A stretch of 9,967 bases of DNA from Methylocystaceae bacterium (GTDB lineage: Bacteria; Pseudomonadota; Alphaproteobacteria; Rhizobiales; Beijerinckiaceae): the NCBI GenBank assembly GCA_003152255.1, contig PLZT01000470.1, positions 1 to 9,967 of the forward strand, given 5' to 3'. Of the stretch, positions 1 through 7,247 are shown one piece after another. Each line of letters begins with the position of its first letter. Positions within the stretch are counted from its first letter, which is position 1. The notes below the pieces were generated by a model. It searched no databases and was not told the origin of the DNA. It was given only the letters and a program-made list of their open reading frames with translations. The position numbers and the translations under genes are program-made.

Positions 1-197
1 CTCTCGTTCTTCTGCTCATAGTCACTGAACGCCTTCTTCAGGCCGGTCAGCACTTCGGCAGATGTCTCGAACATGGCTTTAAGCTGGGGCTCGTCCACTT
101 TGCCGGTGTCGCCGCGCAAATGGTCGATGATCTCCTGCAAGCGGGTCTGCATTTTCTGGGTGTGATGGCGCGGATCGCGGTCGCCTTCGCTGGCCAT
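1..197 (-). CDS. Small hypothetical protein, 5' end only
   Basis: The reverse strand from the ATG at 197-195 is open to the window edge for 65 codons and starts MASEGDRDPRHHTQKMQTRL. A Shine-Dalgarno-like GAAAGGA lies a few bases upstream (about 204-210 on the plus strand), which supports this start. The visible part is hydrophilic and rich in charged residues and Gln. It is probably helical, with no signal peptide, membrane segment or catalytic motif. It resembles short uncharacterised proteins of Rhizobiales that I recognise only by general look, so I assign no function. It is divergent from padR and shares its intergenic region, so the two may share control elements. The C-terminus lies outside the window. 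Confidence 0.75.
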   Translation of the reverse strand, partial: MASEGDRDPRHHTQKMQTRLQEIIDHLRGDTGKVDEPQLKAMFETSAEVLTGLKKAFSDYEQKNE

Positions 198-224
198 GGG
201 TTTTCCTTTCACGGCTAGGGGTAC

Positions 225-247
225 CTCGCCTGCTCGGGTCAGGCGAG
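225..247. repeat. Perfect 8-bp inverted repeat with 7-nt loop
   Basis: CTCGCCTG at 225-232 is the exact reverse complement of CAGGCGAG at 240-247, separated by CTCGGGT. The element ends at the first base pair of the candidate padR -35 box, and for the minus-strand gene it falls in the 5' leader. No T-run follows on either strand, so it does not look like an intrinsic terminator. It may be a regulator-binding site or an mRNA leader hairpin for the minus-strand gene. Confidence 0.6.
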
Positions 248-277
248 TTGTCGACTTCAACGGTCCCACGATATAAT
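248..277 (+). promoter_or_regulatory. Candidate sigma70-type promoter of the padR operon
   Basis: A perfect TATAAT sits at 272-277. TTGTCG at 248-253 matches the -35 consensus at four of six positions, with an 18-nt spacer. The expected transcription start is near 284-286, about 46 nt before the padR start codon. It is the only strong -10 match in the intergenic region. This is a prediction from sequence pattern alone. Confidence 0.5.
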
Positions 278-286
278 CGGTTCCCG

Positions 287-296
287 ATATCGATAT
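287..296. promoter_or_regulatory. Candidate PadR operator, palindrome ATATCGATAT
   Basis: ATATCGATAT at 287-296 is a perfect 10-bp palindrome that overlaps a second one, CGATATCG at 285-292. It lies at or just after the predicted start of transcription from the promoter at 248-277. PadR-family repressors commonly bind AT-rich inverted repeats in their own promoters, so autorepression from this site is a reasonable inference. ATAATC at 273-278 and GATTAT at 299-304 form a further, wider inverted repeat with a different centre. Confidence 0.4.
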
Positions 297-331
297 TAGA
301 TTATGGAGCCGCTTTATGAGGTACGCAAGCG

Positions 332-646
332 ATGGTGCATCAGGAACTTCTCTTGGGTCTAGTCCGGCTCCACGTTCTGCACCACGCCGCCGAAGGCGAC
401 CTGTATGGCAATTGGATGATCGAAGAGTTGGCACGCCACGGCTACAAAATCAGCCCCGGCACGCTTTATCCGATGCTGCATTCCCTCGAAAACAAGGGTT
501 ATCTGATCTCGCGGACGGAGCGGGCTGGCCGTTCACAGCGCCGCATCTACCGGGCGACGCCCTACGGAATGGAGGCGCTTGCAGCCGCCAAACTCAAGGT
601 ACGGGAATTGTTCGGCGAGTTGTTCGAGGACGATCCCGCCGCCTGA
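332..646 (+). CDS. PadR-family transcriptional regulator
   Basis: This is a 104-aa winged-helix DNA-binding protein of the PadR family (short subfamily, with little C-terminal dimerisation domain beyond one helix). The start of the fold is seen in LLGLVRLHVLHH (7-18) and in LYGNWMIEEL (24-33). The recognition-helix signature is SPGTLYPMLHSLENKGYL (41-58), and a basic wing follows at SQRRIYRAT (68-76). Residues 80-100 form an amphipathic dimerisation helix. GAGG at 318-321 is a somewhat distant Shine-Dalgarno for the ATG at 332. PadR proteins are usually repressors released by small molecules or by stress, and many sit beside transporter genes. Here it leads a co-directional set with hemerythrin, RND permease and adaptor genes (48-nt gap to the next gene), so it most likely controls them and itself. 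The effector is unknown. Confidence 0.92.
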   Translation: MVHQELLLGLVRLHVLHHAAEGDLYGNWMIEELARHGYKISPGTLYPMLHSLENKGYLISRTERAGRSQRRIYRATPYGMEALAAAKLKVRELFGELFEDDPAA

Positions 647-694
647 ATGGCCTCATGGCTAAAGCTTCAACCTCCATCATATTAAGGAGCGCCG

Positions 695-1417
695 ATGATC
701 GAATTTGACAACGCACGCCGCCGTCTGGTCATCGCCGCCGGCGCGGGGCTCATGCTGGCAGGGGCCAACTCTCAAATTGTTCAGGCCGCCGAAAAACGCG
801 ACGAAGACAAAGAAAAGGAAGTGAGCGCAGTCGAAGACCTGATGCGCGAACATGGCGTCATTCGCCGCGCTATCCTTGTCTATCGTGACATGGCCGCGAA
901 GCTCCGTGCGAAGCCAACGAGCCTCGATCCCGCTTTGCTCCGTCGCACGGCAATGATGTTTCGCACCTTCGGCGAAGACTATCACGAGAAGAAACTCGAA
1001 GAGACGCACATTTTCCCGACGATCAAGAAAGCCGGCGGCCCGGCGGCGGCTTATGTCGATGTTCTCATCGGCCAGCACCAACGAGGCCGAGAGCTTACGG
1101 ATTATATCCTCGCCGTCGTCGGCAAAGGCGCGATAGCAGCCGGCGAAACCGAGACGTTGGCGCGTGTCCTGGACAGTGTCGAACTCATGTATGAGCACCA
1201 CGCCGCGCGCGAGGATACGGTTGTCTTTCCCGCGTGGAAGGACGCGCTCACGGCCCATCAACTCGACGAAATGGGCGAGACCTTCGAAGAAATCGAACAT
1301 CGGCAATTCGGCAAGGACGGGTTTGAAGACGCCGTGGCGCAAATCGCGCACGTCGAACAGATGCTCGGTATTGACGACATTGCGCAATTCACCGCGCCAC
1401 CGCCGCCTAAGGCGTGA
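695..1417 (+). CDS. Tat-signal hemerythrin HHE-domain protein
   Basis: This 240-aa protein starts with a twin-arginine-like leader (ARRRLVIAAGAGLMLAG, 7-23) ending near AQ/AA at about 30-32, which suggests export in folded form to the periplasm. Most of the remainder is a four-helix hemerythrin-like cation-binding domain. Candidate ligands lie at H53 (REHGV), H97 with E102/E103 (YHEKKLEE), H128 (GQHQRG), and H168/H169 with E173 (YEHHAAREDTVVFP). Such domains bind a non-heme di-iron centre and are tied to oxygen, NO or iron handling and to oxidative stress. Tat export would fit a cofactor loaded in the cytoplasm. AAGGAG at 684-689 is a strong Shine-Dalgarno 5 nt from the ATG. The gene is 48 nt after padR and 45 nt before the RND gene, so it is probably co-transcribed. 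The C-terminal tail is proline-rich (APPPPKA). The role alongside a pump is inferred only from position. Confidence 0.88.
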   Translation: MIEFDNARRRLVIAAGAGLMLAGANSQIVQAAEKRDEDKEKEVSAVEDLMREHGVIRRAILVYRDMAAKLRAKPTSLDPALLRRTAMMFRTFGEDYHEKKLEETHIFPTIKKAGGPAAAYVDVLIGQHQRGRELTDYILAVVGKGAIAAGETETLARVLDSVELMYEHHAAREDTVVFPAWKDALTAHQLDEMGETFEEIEHRQFGKDGFEDAVAQIAHVEQMLGIDDIAQFTAPPPPKA

Positions 1418-1462
1418 GGCTTCCGCGATGCGATTCACTCTTGATATCGGAATGGGCTCCCC

Positions 1463-4400
1463 ATGTGGCTGGTAATCGCGGCTCTCAGGCGGCCTGTGTC
1501 AATTCTGGTGATTGTGATCGCGATCGCTCTTGCGGCTGCGGTCGCCATTCGGAAAATGCCAATCGACATCTTCCCGGTGCTCGGCACGCCGGTGGTTTAT
1601 GTCGCGCAGCCGTATGGCGGCCTCGATCCATCGCAGATGGAAGGATTCATCAGTTCCTATTACGAATACCATTTTCTTTACATCACCGGCATCAAAGAGG
1701 TGGAGTCGCGCTCCATTCAGGGCGTATCGCTCGTCAAACTCGTGTTCCATCCGGGCACGAATATGAGTCAGGCCGTGGCGGAGACGGTGGCTCAGGTCAA
1801 TCGCGCGCGAGCCTTCATGCCGCCCGGCACGGTGGCGCCTTTCGTGGTGCGGTTCGACGCAGGCAGCGTGCCGGTGGGCAATCTCGTCTTCTCCAGTCGA
1901 ACGCGCTCGCTCGGCGAGATTCAGGATCTCGCCTTGTTCAAGGTGCGCCCAATGTTCGCTTCCTTGCCAGGCGTTTCGGCGCCCCCACCCATGGGCGGCA
2001 ACCAGCGCACGATCGTGGTGCATGTCGATCCAGAAAAATTGCGGCAATATCACCTGTCCGCTGATCAAGTCGTCCAGGCTATCACGACAGGAAACACCAT
2101 TTCTCCCGCAGGCGTGCTGCGGATCGACGACAAAGCCCTGCTTGCGCCGACGAACGCCGTTGTTCCCGATTTCAAAACACTGGAAGACATTCCGATACAG
2201 CTTGGCAACCCCGCGCAAATTTATGTGCGCGACGTGGGCTGGGTGGAGGACAGCACCGATATCCTCTCCGGCTATGCCCTCGTGAATGGCAAGCGCGCGG
2301 TCTATATTCCGGTGACGAAGCGCCCGGATGCCTCCACATGGACCGTCGTGCAAAAGGTGAAGGAAGCGCTTCCCCAGATGCGAGACGCCGTTCCCGCGGA
2401 CATCGAAATTTCCTACGCGTTTGATCAGTCTGGTTATGTCAAGAACGCGCTCCTAGGGTTGCTGTTTGAGGGCGCGCTGGGCGCTATGTTGACGGGCCTG
2501 ATGATTTTCCTGTTTCTGCACGATTGGAAGAGCGCGCTGATTGTCGTCACCACGATCCCAGCGGCTATTCTGAGCGCGGTTTTTGGCCTGTGGCTGACAG
2601 GGCAGACCATAAACATCATGACGCTCGGCGGCCTAGCGCTGGCGATAGGCATTCTCGTCGACGAAGCAACAGTCACTCTCGAAAACATCCACGCTCACCG
2701 CAATCAAGGCCTAAGCGTCGCTCGTGCAGTCGTCGATTCCGCCCGCGAGATTTCCGTCCCCAAATTCCTGGTTCTGGTTTGCGTGTTGGCGGTATTCGCG
2801 CCTTCGATTTTCATGACCGGGGTTCCGGGCGCGCTGTTCATGCCTATGTCGCTGGCCGTTGGATTTGCGATGATCGCATCCTACCTGCTCTCGCAAACTC
2901 TGGCGCCCATCATGGCGATCAAGCTGCTCGGCGTCGATTCGAAATCGCATGAGGAAACCAGCTTCGCCAAGTTCCGGACGAAATACGAAGCGTCGCTCGC
3001 AAAACTGTTCCCAGCTCGAAAGTCGATCATTGCGTCCTATCTCGTCGGCTGTTTCGGCTTGTTGTTTCTGATGAGCCGCTTCATCAGCATAGAGCTGTTC
3101 CCTGCCGTCGACACCGGCGAATTCAAGATGAGGGTCCGCGCTCCGGTCGGAACACGCGTCGAGCGCACCGAAGATATCGTCCATGACCTGCTCGCAACCA
3201 TCGACGTACAGGCGGGGCGGTCGAACGTCGATACGTCACTGGCGTTCATCGGTGCCCAACCGGCCAGCTATCCGATCAACACCATTTATTTGTGGACGAG
3301 CGGGCCTCACGAAGCGGTGCTGACTGTCGCCTTGAAGAAAGGCTCCGGCGTCGAGATCGCGCCATTCAAGGAAAAGCTTCGCGCAACAGTCGCCGAAAAA
3401 TTTCCCGAACTTTCGATTTCGTTCGAGCCGGGAGATTTGGTTGGACAGGTTATCAACCTTGGGGCTCAAACGCCCGTGGAAATCGCCATCGTCGGCAAAA
3501 ACCTCGCCGACGACAAGGCTTTCGCCGATAAGCTCAAATCGGAACTTGCTAAAATACCCGAGATACGTGACTTGCAGCTGGGCGAAGCCCTTAATTATCC
3601 CTCCTTGAACGTGAATATCGATCGCATTCGCGCGGGCCGGATGGGCGTCACTGTCGACCAGGTTGCGAAATCTCTGGTGGCTGCGACCTCTTCGAGCCGT
3701 TTCACCAGTCCAAACTACTGGCTGGATAAATCGACAGGCAACGCCTACCAAATTCAGGTTGAGGCGCCGCAATCGAAAATGCAATCCGTTGAAGATTTGA
3801 ACGCCATTCCCGCGATTCCTGGCCCCGCCGCCAGCGGTCCCTTCATTCGGGACGTTGCGACGCTCGAACCGGGAGCCGCGATCGGTGAAGCGCACCGGCT
3901 CAACAACCAACGCATTCTCACCCTGACCGCCAATATTCAGGGCCATGACCTGAAAGGCGCGGCGGACGCAATTCAGCAAGCCATTAACCGAACCGGCGAT
4001 TTGCCCAGAGGGATGCGGCTTGAGGTTCGCGGCCAGATCAGCCTTCTGCGGGACACGCTCGGCGATTTGCAGATTGGACTGCTGGCGGCCGTGGTCGCCA
4101 TCTTCCTCGTGCTGGCGGCAAATTTCCAATCCTTCGGATTGGCGCTTCTATCGCTTTCCACTGTCCCAGCCGTATTGGCGGGGTCGGGATTGATGCTGCT
4201 GCTGACGGGCACATCGCTCAACATTCAATCCTATCTCGGCGCCATCATGGCGACGGGCGTGTCGGTGGCCAATTCAATTTTGCTGATAACCTTCGCAGAG
4301 GAGTTGCGCCGGCAAAATGGCGACGCGACGGCTAGCGCGATCGATGGCGCCGCGAAGCGTCTGCGCCCCATCGTCATGACCGCCATGGCCATGGTGGCGG

Positions 4401-4615
4401 GAATGACGCCAATGGCCCTTGCATTCAGCGAAGGAGGCGAGCAAACGGCTCCCTTGGGCCGCGCCGTCATCGGCGGTCTTGTGGTCTCGACTTTCGCCAC
4501 GCTTTTGATTCTACCTATGATCTTTTCCGCCATGCGCGGAAAGAGCGCCACGGCCTCCGCCTCCCTTGATCCGGACGACCCCGCCAGTCCCGTTTATGAA
4601 AAAGCGCCCGCATGA
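1463..4615 (+). CDS. RND-family efflux permease (AcrB-like fold)
   Basis: At 1050 aa this is a full-length inner-membrane RND pump. TM1 is at about 10-30, followed by the typical KMPIDIFP (31-38). The first porter loop runs from about 40 to 325. TM2-TM6 lie at about 333-490, the second periplasmic loop at about 545-865, and TM8-TM12 at about 868-1024. The proton-relay segment of TM4 reads GILVDEATVTLEN (396-408), giving Asp-Glu (D400, E401) where AcrB has Asp-Asp. At the TM10 relay lysine of AcrB this protein has Ala (A936 in TGVSVANSILL). CzcA-type heavy-metal pumps read differently (VDGA), so the substrate cannot be called, and drugs, solvents or metals are all possible. The start has only a weak GGAA at 1449-1452. 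An in-frame TGA at 1442-1444 rules out a longer form. The stop overlaps the adaptor start as ATGA. Confidence 0.95.
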   Translation: MWLVIAALRRPVSILVIVIAIALAAAVAIRKMPIDIFPVLGTPVVYVAQPYGGLDPSQMEGFISSYYEYHFLYITGIKEVESRSIQGVSLVKLVFHPGTNMSQAVAETVAQVNRARAFMPPGTVAPFVVRFDAGSVPVGNLVFSSRTRSLGEIQDLALFKVRPMFASLPGVSAPPPMGGNQRTIVVHVDPEKLRQYHLSADQVVQAITTGNTISPAGVLRIDDKALLAPTNAVVPDFKTLEDIPIQLGNPAQIYVRDVGWVEDSTDILSGYALVNGKRAVYIPVTKRPDASTWTVVQKVKEALPQMRDAVPADIEISYAFDQSGYVKNALLGLLFEGALGAMLTGLMIFLFLHDWKSALIVVTTIPAAILSAVFGLWLTGQTINIMTLGGLALAIGILVDEATVTLENIHAHRNQGLSVARAVVDSAREISVPKFLVLVCVLAVFAPSIFMTGVPGALFMPMSLAVGFAMIASYLLSQTLAPIMAIKLLGVDSKSHEETSFAKFRTKYEASLAKLFPARKSIIASYLVGCFGLLFLMSRFISIELFPAVDTGEFKMRVRAPVGTRVERTEDIVHDLLATIDVQAGRSNVDTSLAFIGAQPASYPINTIYLWTSGPHEAVLTVALKKGSGVEIAPFKEKLRATVAEKFPELSISFEPGDLVGQVINLGAQTPVEIAIVGKNLADDKAFADKLKSELAKIPEIRDLQLGEALNYPSLNVNIDRIRAGRMGVTVDQVAKSLVAATSSSRFTSPNYWLDKSTGNAYQIQVEAPQSKMQSVEDLNAIPAIPGPAASGPFIRDVATLEPGAAIGEAHRLNNQRILTLTANIQGHDLKGAADAIQQAINRTGDLPRGMRLEVRGQISLLRDTLGDLQIGLLAAVVAIFLVLAANFQSFGLALLSLSTVPAVLAGSGLMLLLTGTSLNIQSYLGAIMATGVSVANSILLITFAEELRRQNGDATASAIDGAAKRLRPIVMTAMAMVAGMTPMALAFSEGGEQTAPLGRAVIGGLVVSTFATLLILPMIFSAMRGKSATASASLDPDDPASPVYEKAPA

Positions 4616-5688
4616 CCAAAACGACACGCCTCTTCGCCACTGCTCTCGGCATCTGTTCGCTGGCGGGTCTCGCCTTCCCTATATTGTGGCCTTCCAAGGC
4701 GGCCGATGACCATGCAGAGGAGCGTCAGCCGATCGTCGAGGTCATCTCGCTGAAGAAAGCCTCGCTGGATAAGACCGCGCATCTGCCCGGCGATCTGCTG
4801 CCCTACGAAGCGGTGGACATTTACGCCAAGGTTTCCGGATTCATTGAAATTCTTCATGCCGATCGTGGTTCGGAGGTGAAGGAAAAGGCTGTTCTCGCTC
4901 AATTGCTGGCGCCCGAACTGAATAACAACATCGAGTCCGCGCGCGCACAATATTTGACCGCCGAGGATCAATATCAACGCAACAAGAAATTGGGCCCGGG
5001 CGCCATCATCGCGGCACAGACCATAGAGATGCTGAAACAAAATGCTGCGTCCGCGCATGAAAACATGGTCGCTTTGCAGGAGCAGAAGAACTACCTGACG
5101 GTAGTCGCTCCTTTCGATGGCGTTATCACCGTGCGCAATCTCCATACCGGGGCATTTGTCATCGCCGGCGGCAACAATGGGGCCGTGCCTATTTTCCGGC
5201 TGGAAAAGATAAGGATGCTACGTCTTACCGTGCCCGTGCCCGAAGCCTACGTCGACGGCGTGAAGGAAGGAAACGAGGTTTCTTTCACGGTCCCCGCTTT
5301 CCCCAACAGGGTGTTCACCGCCAAAATCTCTCGCATCGCGCATTCTCTCGATCTTCGCACCCGTACCGAAATGATAGAGTTCGACGTCGATAATTCTGAC
5401 CGCGCCCTCGCGCCCGGAATGTATGCGGACATTGCCTGGCCCGTAACGCGGCAGACCCTGGGATTCGTGGTCCCCACGAAAGCTGTCGTGACGACCACAG
5501 AGCAAACATTTATCATACGCATCTCAGAGGACGGCACGACCGAGTGGGTCGATGTAAAGCGCGGCGCCGCCGCCAAAGGCGTGGTGGAAATTTTTGGGCC
5601 CTTACATGAGGGAGAAAGAATCGCCGCGAGAGCTACAGACGAGATGAAGTCCGGAAAGACGGTTAGCGTCCAAACGGCAGATCGTTGA
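4612..5688 (+). CDS. RND periplasmic adaptor (membrane-fusion protein)
   Basis: This 358-aa protein bridges the RND permease to an outer-membrane channel. An N-terminal hydrophobic anchor or signal (about 5-27) has no good lipobox. The two lipoyl half-motifs lie at about 71-98 (YAKVSGFIEI start) and 164-183 (VVAPFDGVITVRNL). They flank an alpha-helical hairpin of about 103-160 that should form the coiled coil. Beta-barrel sequence follows (about 200-275, including LAPGMYADI) and then a membrane-proximal domain (about 285-355). The start codon overlaps the permease stop (ATGA), which predicts translational coupling and a fixed pair. The order permease-then-adaptor is the reverse of acrAB. No outer-membrane factor gene follows, so the complex must recruit a TolC-like protein encoded elsewhere. 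Confidence 0.92.
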   Translation: MTKTTRLFATALGICSLAGLAFPILWPSKAADDHAEERQPIVEVISLKKASLDKTAHLPGDLLPYEAVDIYAKVSGFIEILHADRGSEVKEKAVLAQLLAPELNNNIESARAQYLTAEDQYQRNKKLGPGAIIAAQTIEMLKQNAASAHENMVALQEQKNYLTVVAPFDGVITVRNLHTGAFVIAGGNNGAVPIFRLEKIRMLRLTVPVPEAYVDGVKEGNEVSFTVPAFPNRVFTAKISRIAHSLDLRTRTEMIEFDVDNSDRALAPGMYADIAWPVTRQTLGFVVPTKAVVTTTEQTFIIRISEDGTTEWVDVKRGAAAKGVVEIFGPLHEGERIAARATDEMKSGKTVSVQTADR

Positions 5689-5878
5689 TCAGTGTTCGGT
5701 TCGACAGCCTCGCTCCGATCAACTGTGGATCGACGATATTGCATTACCTCCACCAGAAACATCGGCAAGCGATGATCGCGACGATATTCGTCTTGATAGG
5801 CGGCGTCGGCGCCAGAAGGAGTTAGACAGCTGGTGCCTACTCGACTGTCACGATGCAAGAGGGCAATGAGGAAATCTC
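5689..5878. other. Intergenic region upstream of chrA with 10-bp direct repeat
   Basis: This 190-nt stretch separates the adaptor gene from chrA. CGACGATATT occurs twice on the same strand, at 5731-5740 and 5779-5788, 48 bp apart. Both copies are preceded by similar bases (GGAT and GATCG). The spacing suits a pair of activator or repressor sites, but I see no clear promoter boxes, and no hairpin with a T-run to end the RND unit. chrA could be read through from the RND operon or have its own promoter here. Confidence 0.35.
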
Positions 5879-7093
5879 ATGGTTATCGATCCGACGGCCC
5901 CGCAGGAGCGTGGCTCCTTTCTCGGAGTCCTCTTGGCGTTCCTTCGACTCGGGGTGACGAACTTTGGCGGCCCGATCGCGCATCTCTCCTATTTTCGCGC
6001 CGAATTCGTTGAGCGCCGCAAGTGGCTCGACGAAGCGGCCTACACTGACATCATCGCGCTTTGTCAATTCCTGCCGGGGCCGGCGAGCAGCCAAGTCGGC
6101 ATTATTCTCGGCATGCTGCGCGCCAGCTTGCCGGGCGGATTTGCGGCGTGGCTCGGCTTCACAATGCCTTCGGCGCTCGCGCTCGTCGCGTTCGCCTACG
6201 GCGTCGGAAGCCTGGGAGATATATCACATGTTGCATGGCTGCACGGCCTCAAGATCGTCGCCGTCGCCGTCGTCGCACAGGCGGTTTGGGGCATGGCGCG
6301 AAGCCTCTGCCCTGATCGGGAACGGGTGACGCTCGCGGTCGCGGCGACTCTTGTCACTTTGGCCATTCCTTCGGCGAGCTGCCAGATCGGGGCCATCGTG
6401 GCGGGAGGAGTCATCGGCTGGCGTTTTCTCCCCGGCATGAATAACGCGAGCGCCGCGCCGCTCGCGATTCCCGTCGGTCGCGCGATGGCGATTGCTTCAC
6501 TCGCCCTGTTTGCAGCGTTGCTGGTCGGGCTGCCGTTGCTCGCAACGGCAACCTCCGATCACACCATCGAGCTTGTCAGCAGCTTTTATCGCTCCGGTTC
6601 ACTCGTCTTTGGCGGTGGGCATGTCGTGCTGCCATTGTTGCAACAAGCGGTCGTGCCGCGCGGCTGGATCAGCAACGATGAATTTCTTGCAGGCTACGGG
6701 GCGGCGCAAGCCGTTCCCGGCCCGCTCTTCACTTTCGCCGCCTATCTGGGGACAGCGATGAGGTCCGCGCCGAATGGTTGGGCTGGCGGCCTCATCTGCC
6801 TCGCGGCGATCTATCTGCCGTCCTTTCTGCTTCTCATTGGCGTGCTGCCGTTTTGGGACGCCCTGCGTCATCGAGCGGGCGTGCAATCGGCGCTAAAGGG
6901 CGTCAACGCGACCGTTGTCGGCATTCTCCTGGCGGCGCTTTATACGCCGGTCTGGACAAGCGCGATTTTCGCCTCGGCGGATTTCGGGCTGGCGGCTCTA
7001 GCCTTTTTGCTGCTGGTGTTTTGGCGAACGCCGCCTTGGTTGGTGGTTCTCCTCGGCGCGCTCGGCGCAACGGCGGTGACGGCAGTCGCATAA
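5879..7093 (+). CDS. chrA: ChrA chromate exporter, long two-domain form
   Basis: This 404-aa inner-membrane protein of the CHR family is thought to export chromate driven by the membrane potential. Both homologous halves are present. The N-terminal half carries FLRLGVTNFGGPIAHL (21-36) and QFLPGPASSQVG (63-74). The C-terminal half carries RSGSLVFGGGHVVLPLL (238-254) and YGAAQAVPGPLFTFAAYLG (273-291). About ten or more hydrophobic segments are visible, and the length is usual for long-chain CHR proteins. GAGGAAA at 5868-5873 is a strong Shine-Dalgarno about 5 nt before the ATG. There is no chrB regulator beside it. The next gene, on the opposite strand, encodes a TSUP permease that may carry related oxyanions. 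Activity on chromate is the family expectation; some CHR members may have other substrates. Confidence 0.93.
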   Translation: MVIDPTAPQERGSFLGVLLAFLRLGVTNFGGPIAHLSYFRAEFVERRKWLDEAAYTDIIALCQFLPGPASSQVGIILGMLRASLPGGFAAWLGFTMPSALALVAFAYGVGSLGDISHVAWLHGLKIVAVAVVAQAVWGMARSLCPDRERVTLAVAATLVTLAIPSASCQIGAIVAGGVIGWRFLPGMNNASAAPLAIPVGRAMAIASLALFAALLVGLPLLATATSDHTIELVSSFYRSGSLVFGGGHVVLPLLQQAVVPRGWISNDEFLAGYGAAQAVPGPLFTFAAYLGTAMRSAPNGWAGGLICLAAIYLPSFLLLIGVLPFWDALRHRAGVQSALKGVNATVVGILLAALYTPVWTSAIFASADFGLAALAFLLLVFWRTPPWLVVLLGALGATAVTAVA

Positions 7094-7247
7094 GGGCAAC
7101 TAACCGCAGGCGTCCGAGAAACCTGCACATTTGCGGACGTTGCGCCCGGCCAAGAACAGGCCTCCCGCCGAGCTTAAATTTTGTGCGAAATCAAGTCTTC
7201 CGGGACGCGCCGCGATTTAACAGATTGGGACTTATGCGGGCTTTGTT

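Noticed and set aside
316..708. Plus-strand 130-codon frame starting MRYASDGASG and overlapping padR
   Set aside because: It overlaps padR in another frame, is rich in Arg, Pro and Ser as GC-rich shadow frames are, and has no recognisable domain. The padR frame has clear family motifs.
677..1438. Minus-strand 253-codon frame opposite the hemerythrin gene
   Set aside because: It mirrors the hemerythrin coding sequence almost exactly, shows no family motif, and the plus-strand frame has conserved His/Glu ligands and a strong ribosome site.
3236..4129. Minus-strand 297-codon frame inside the RND permease gene
   Set aside because: Long open antisense frames are common in GC-rich genes. It shows no domain, and the RND protein runs unbroken through the region.
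5247..5858. Minus-strand 203-codon frame covering the adaptor end and the gap before chrA
   Set aside because: More than two thirds is antisense to the adaptor, and the rest shows no motif or ribosome site. The composition is that of a shadow frame.
7111..7139. Inverted repeat CGTCCG/CGGACG between the convergent chrA and TSUP genes as a shared terminator
   Set aside because: The stem is only 6 bp with a 17-nt loop and no T-run on either strand. GCAGG/CCTGC nearby would compete with it. It is too weak to call.
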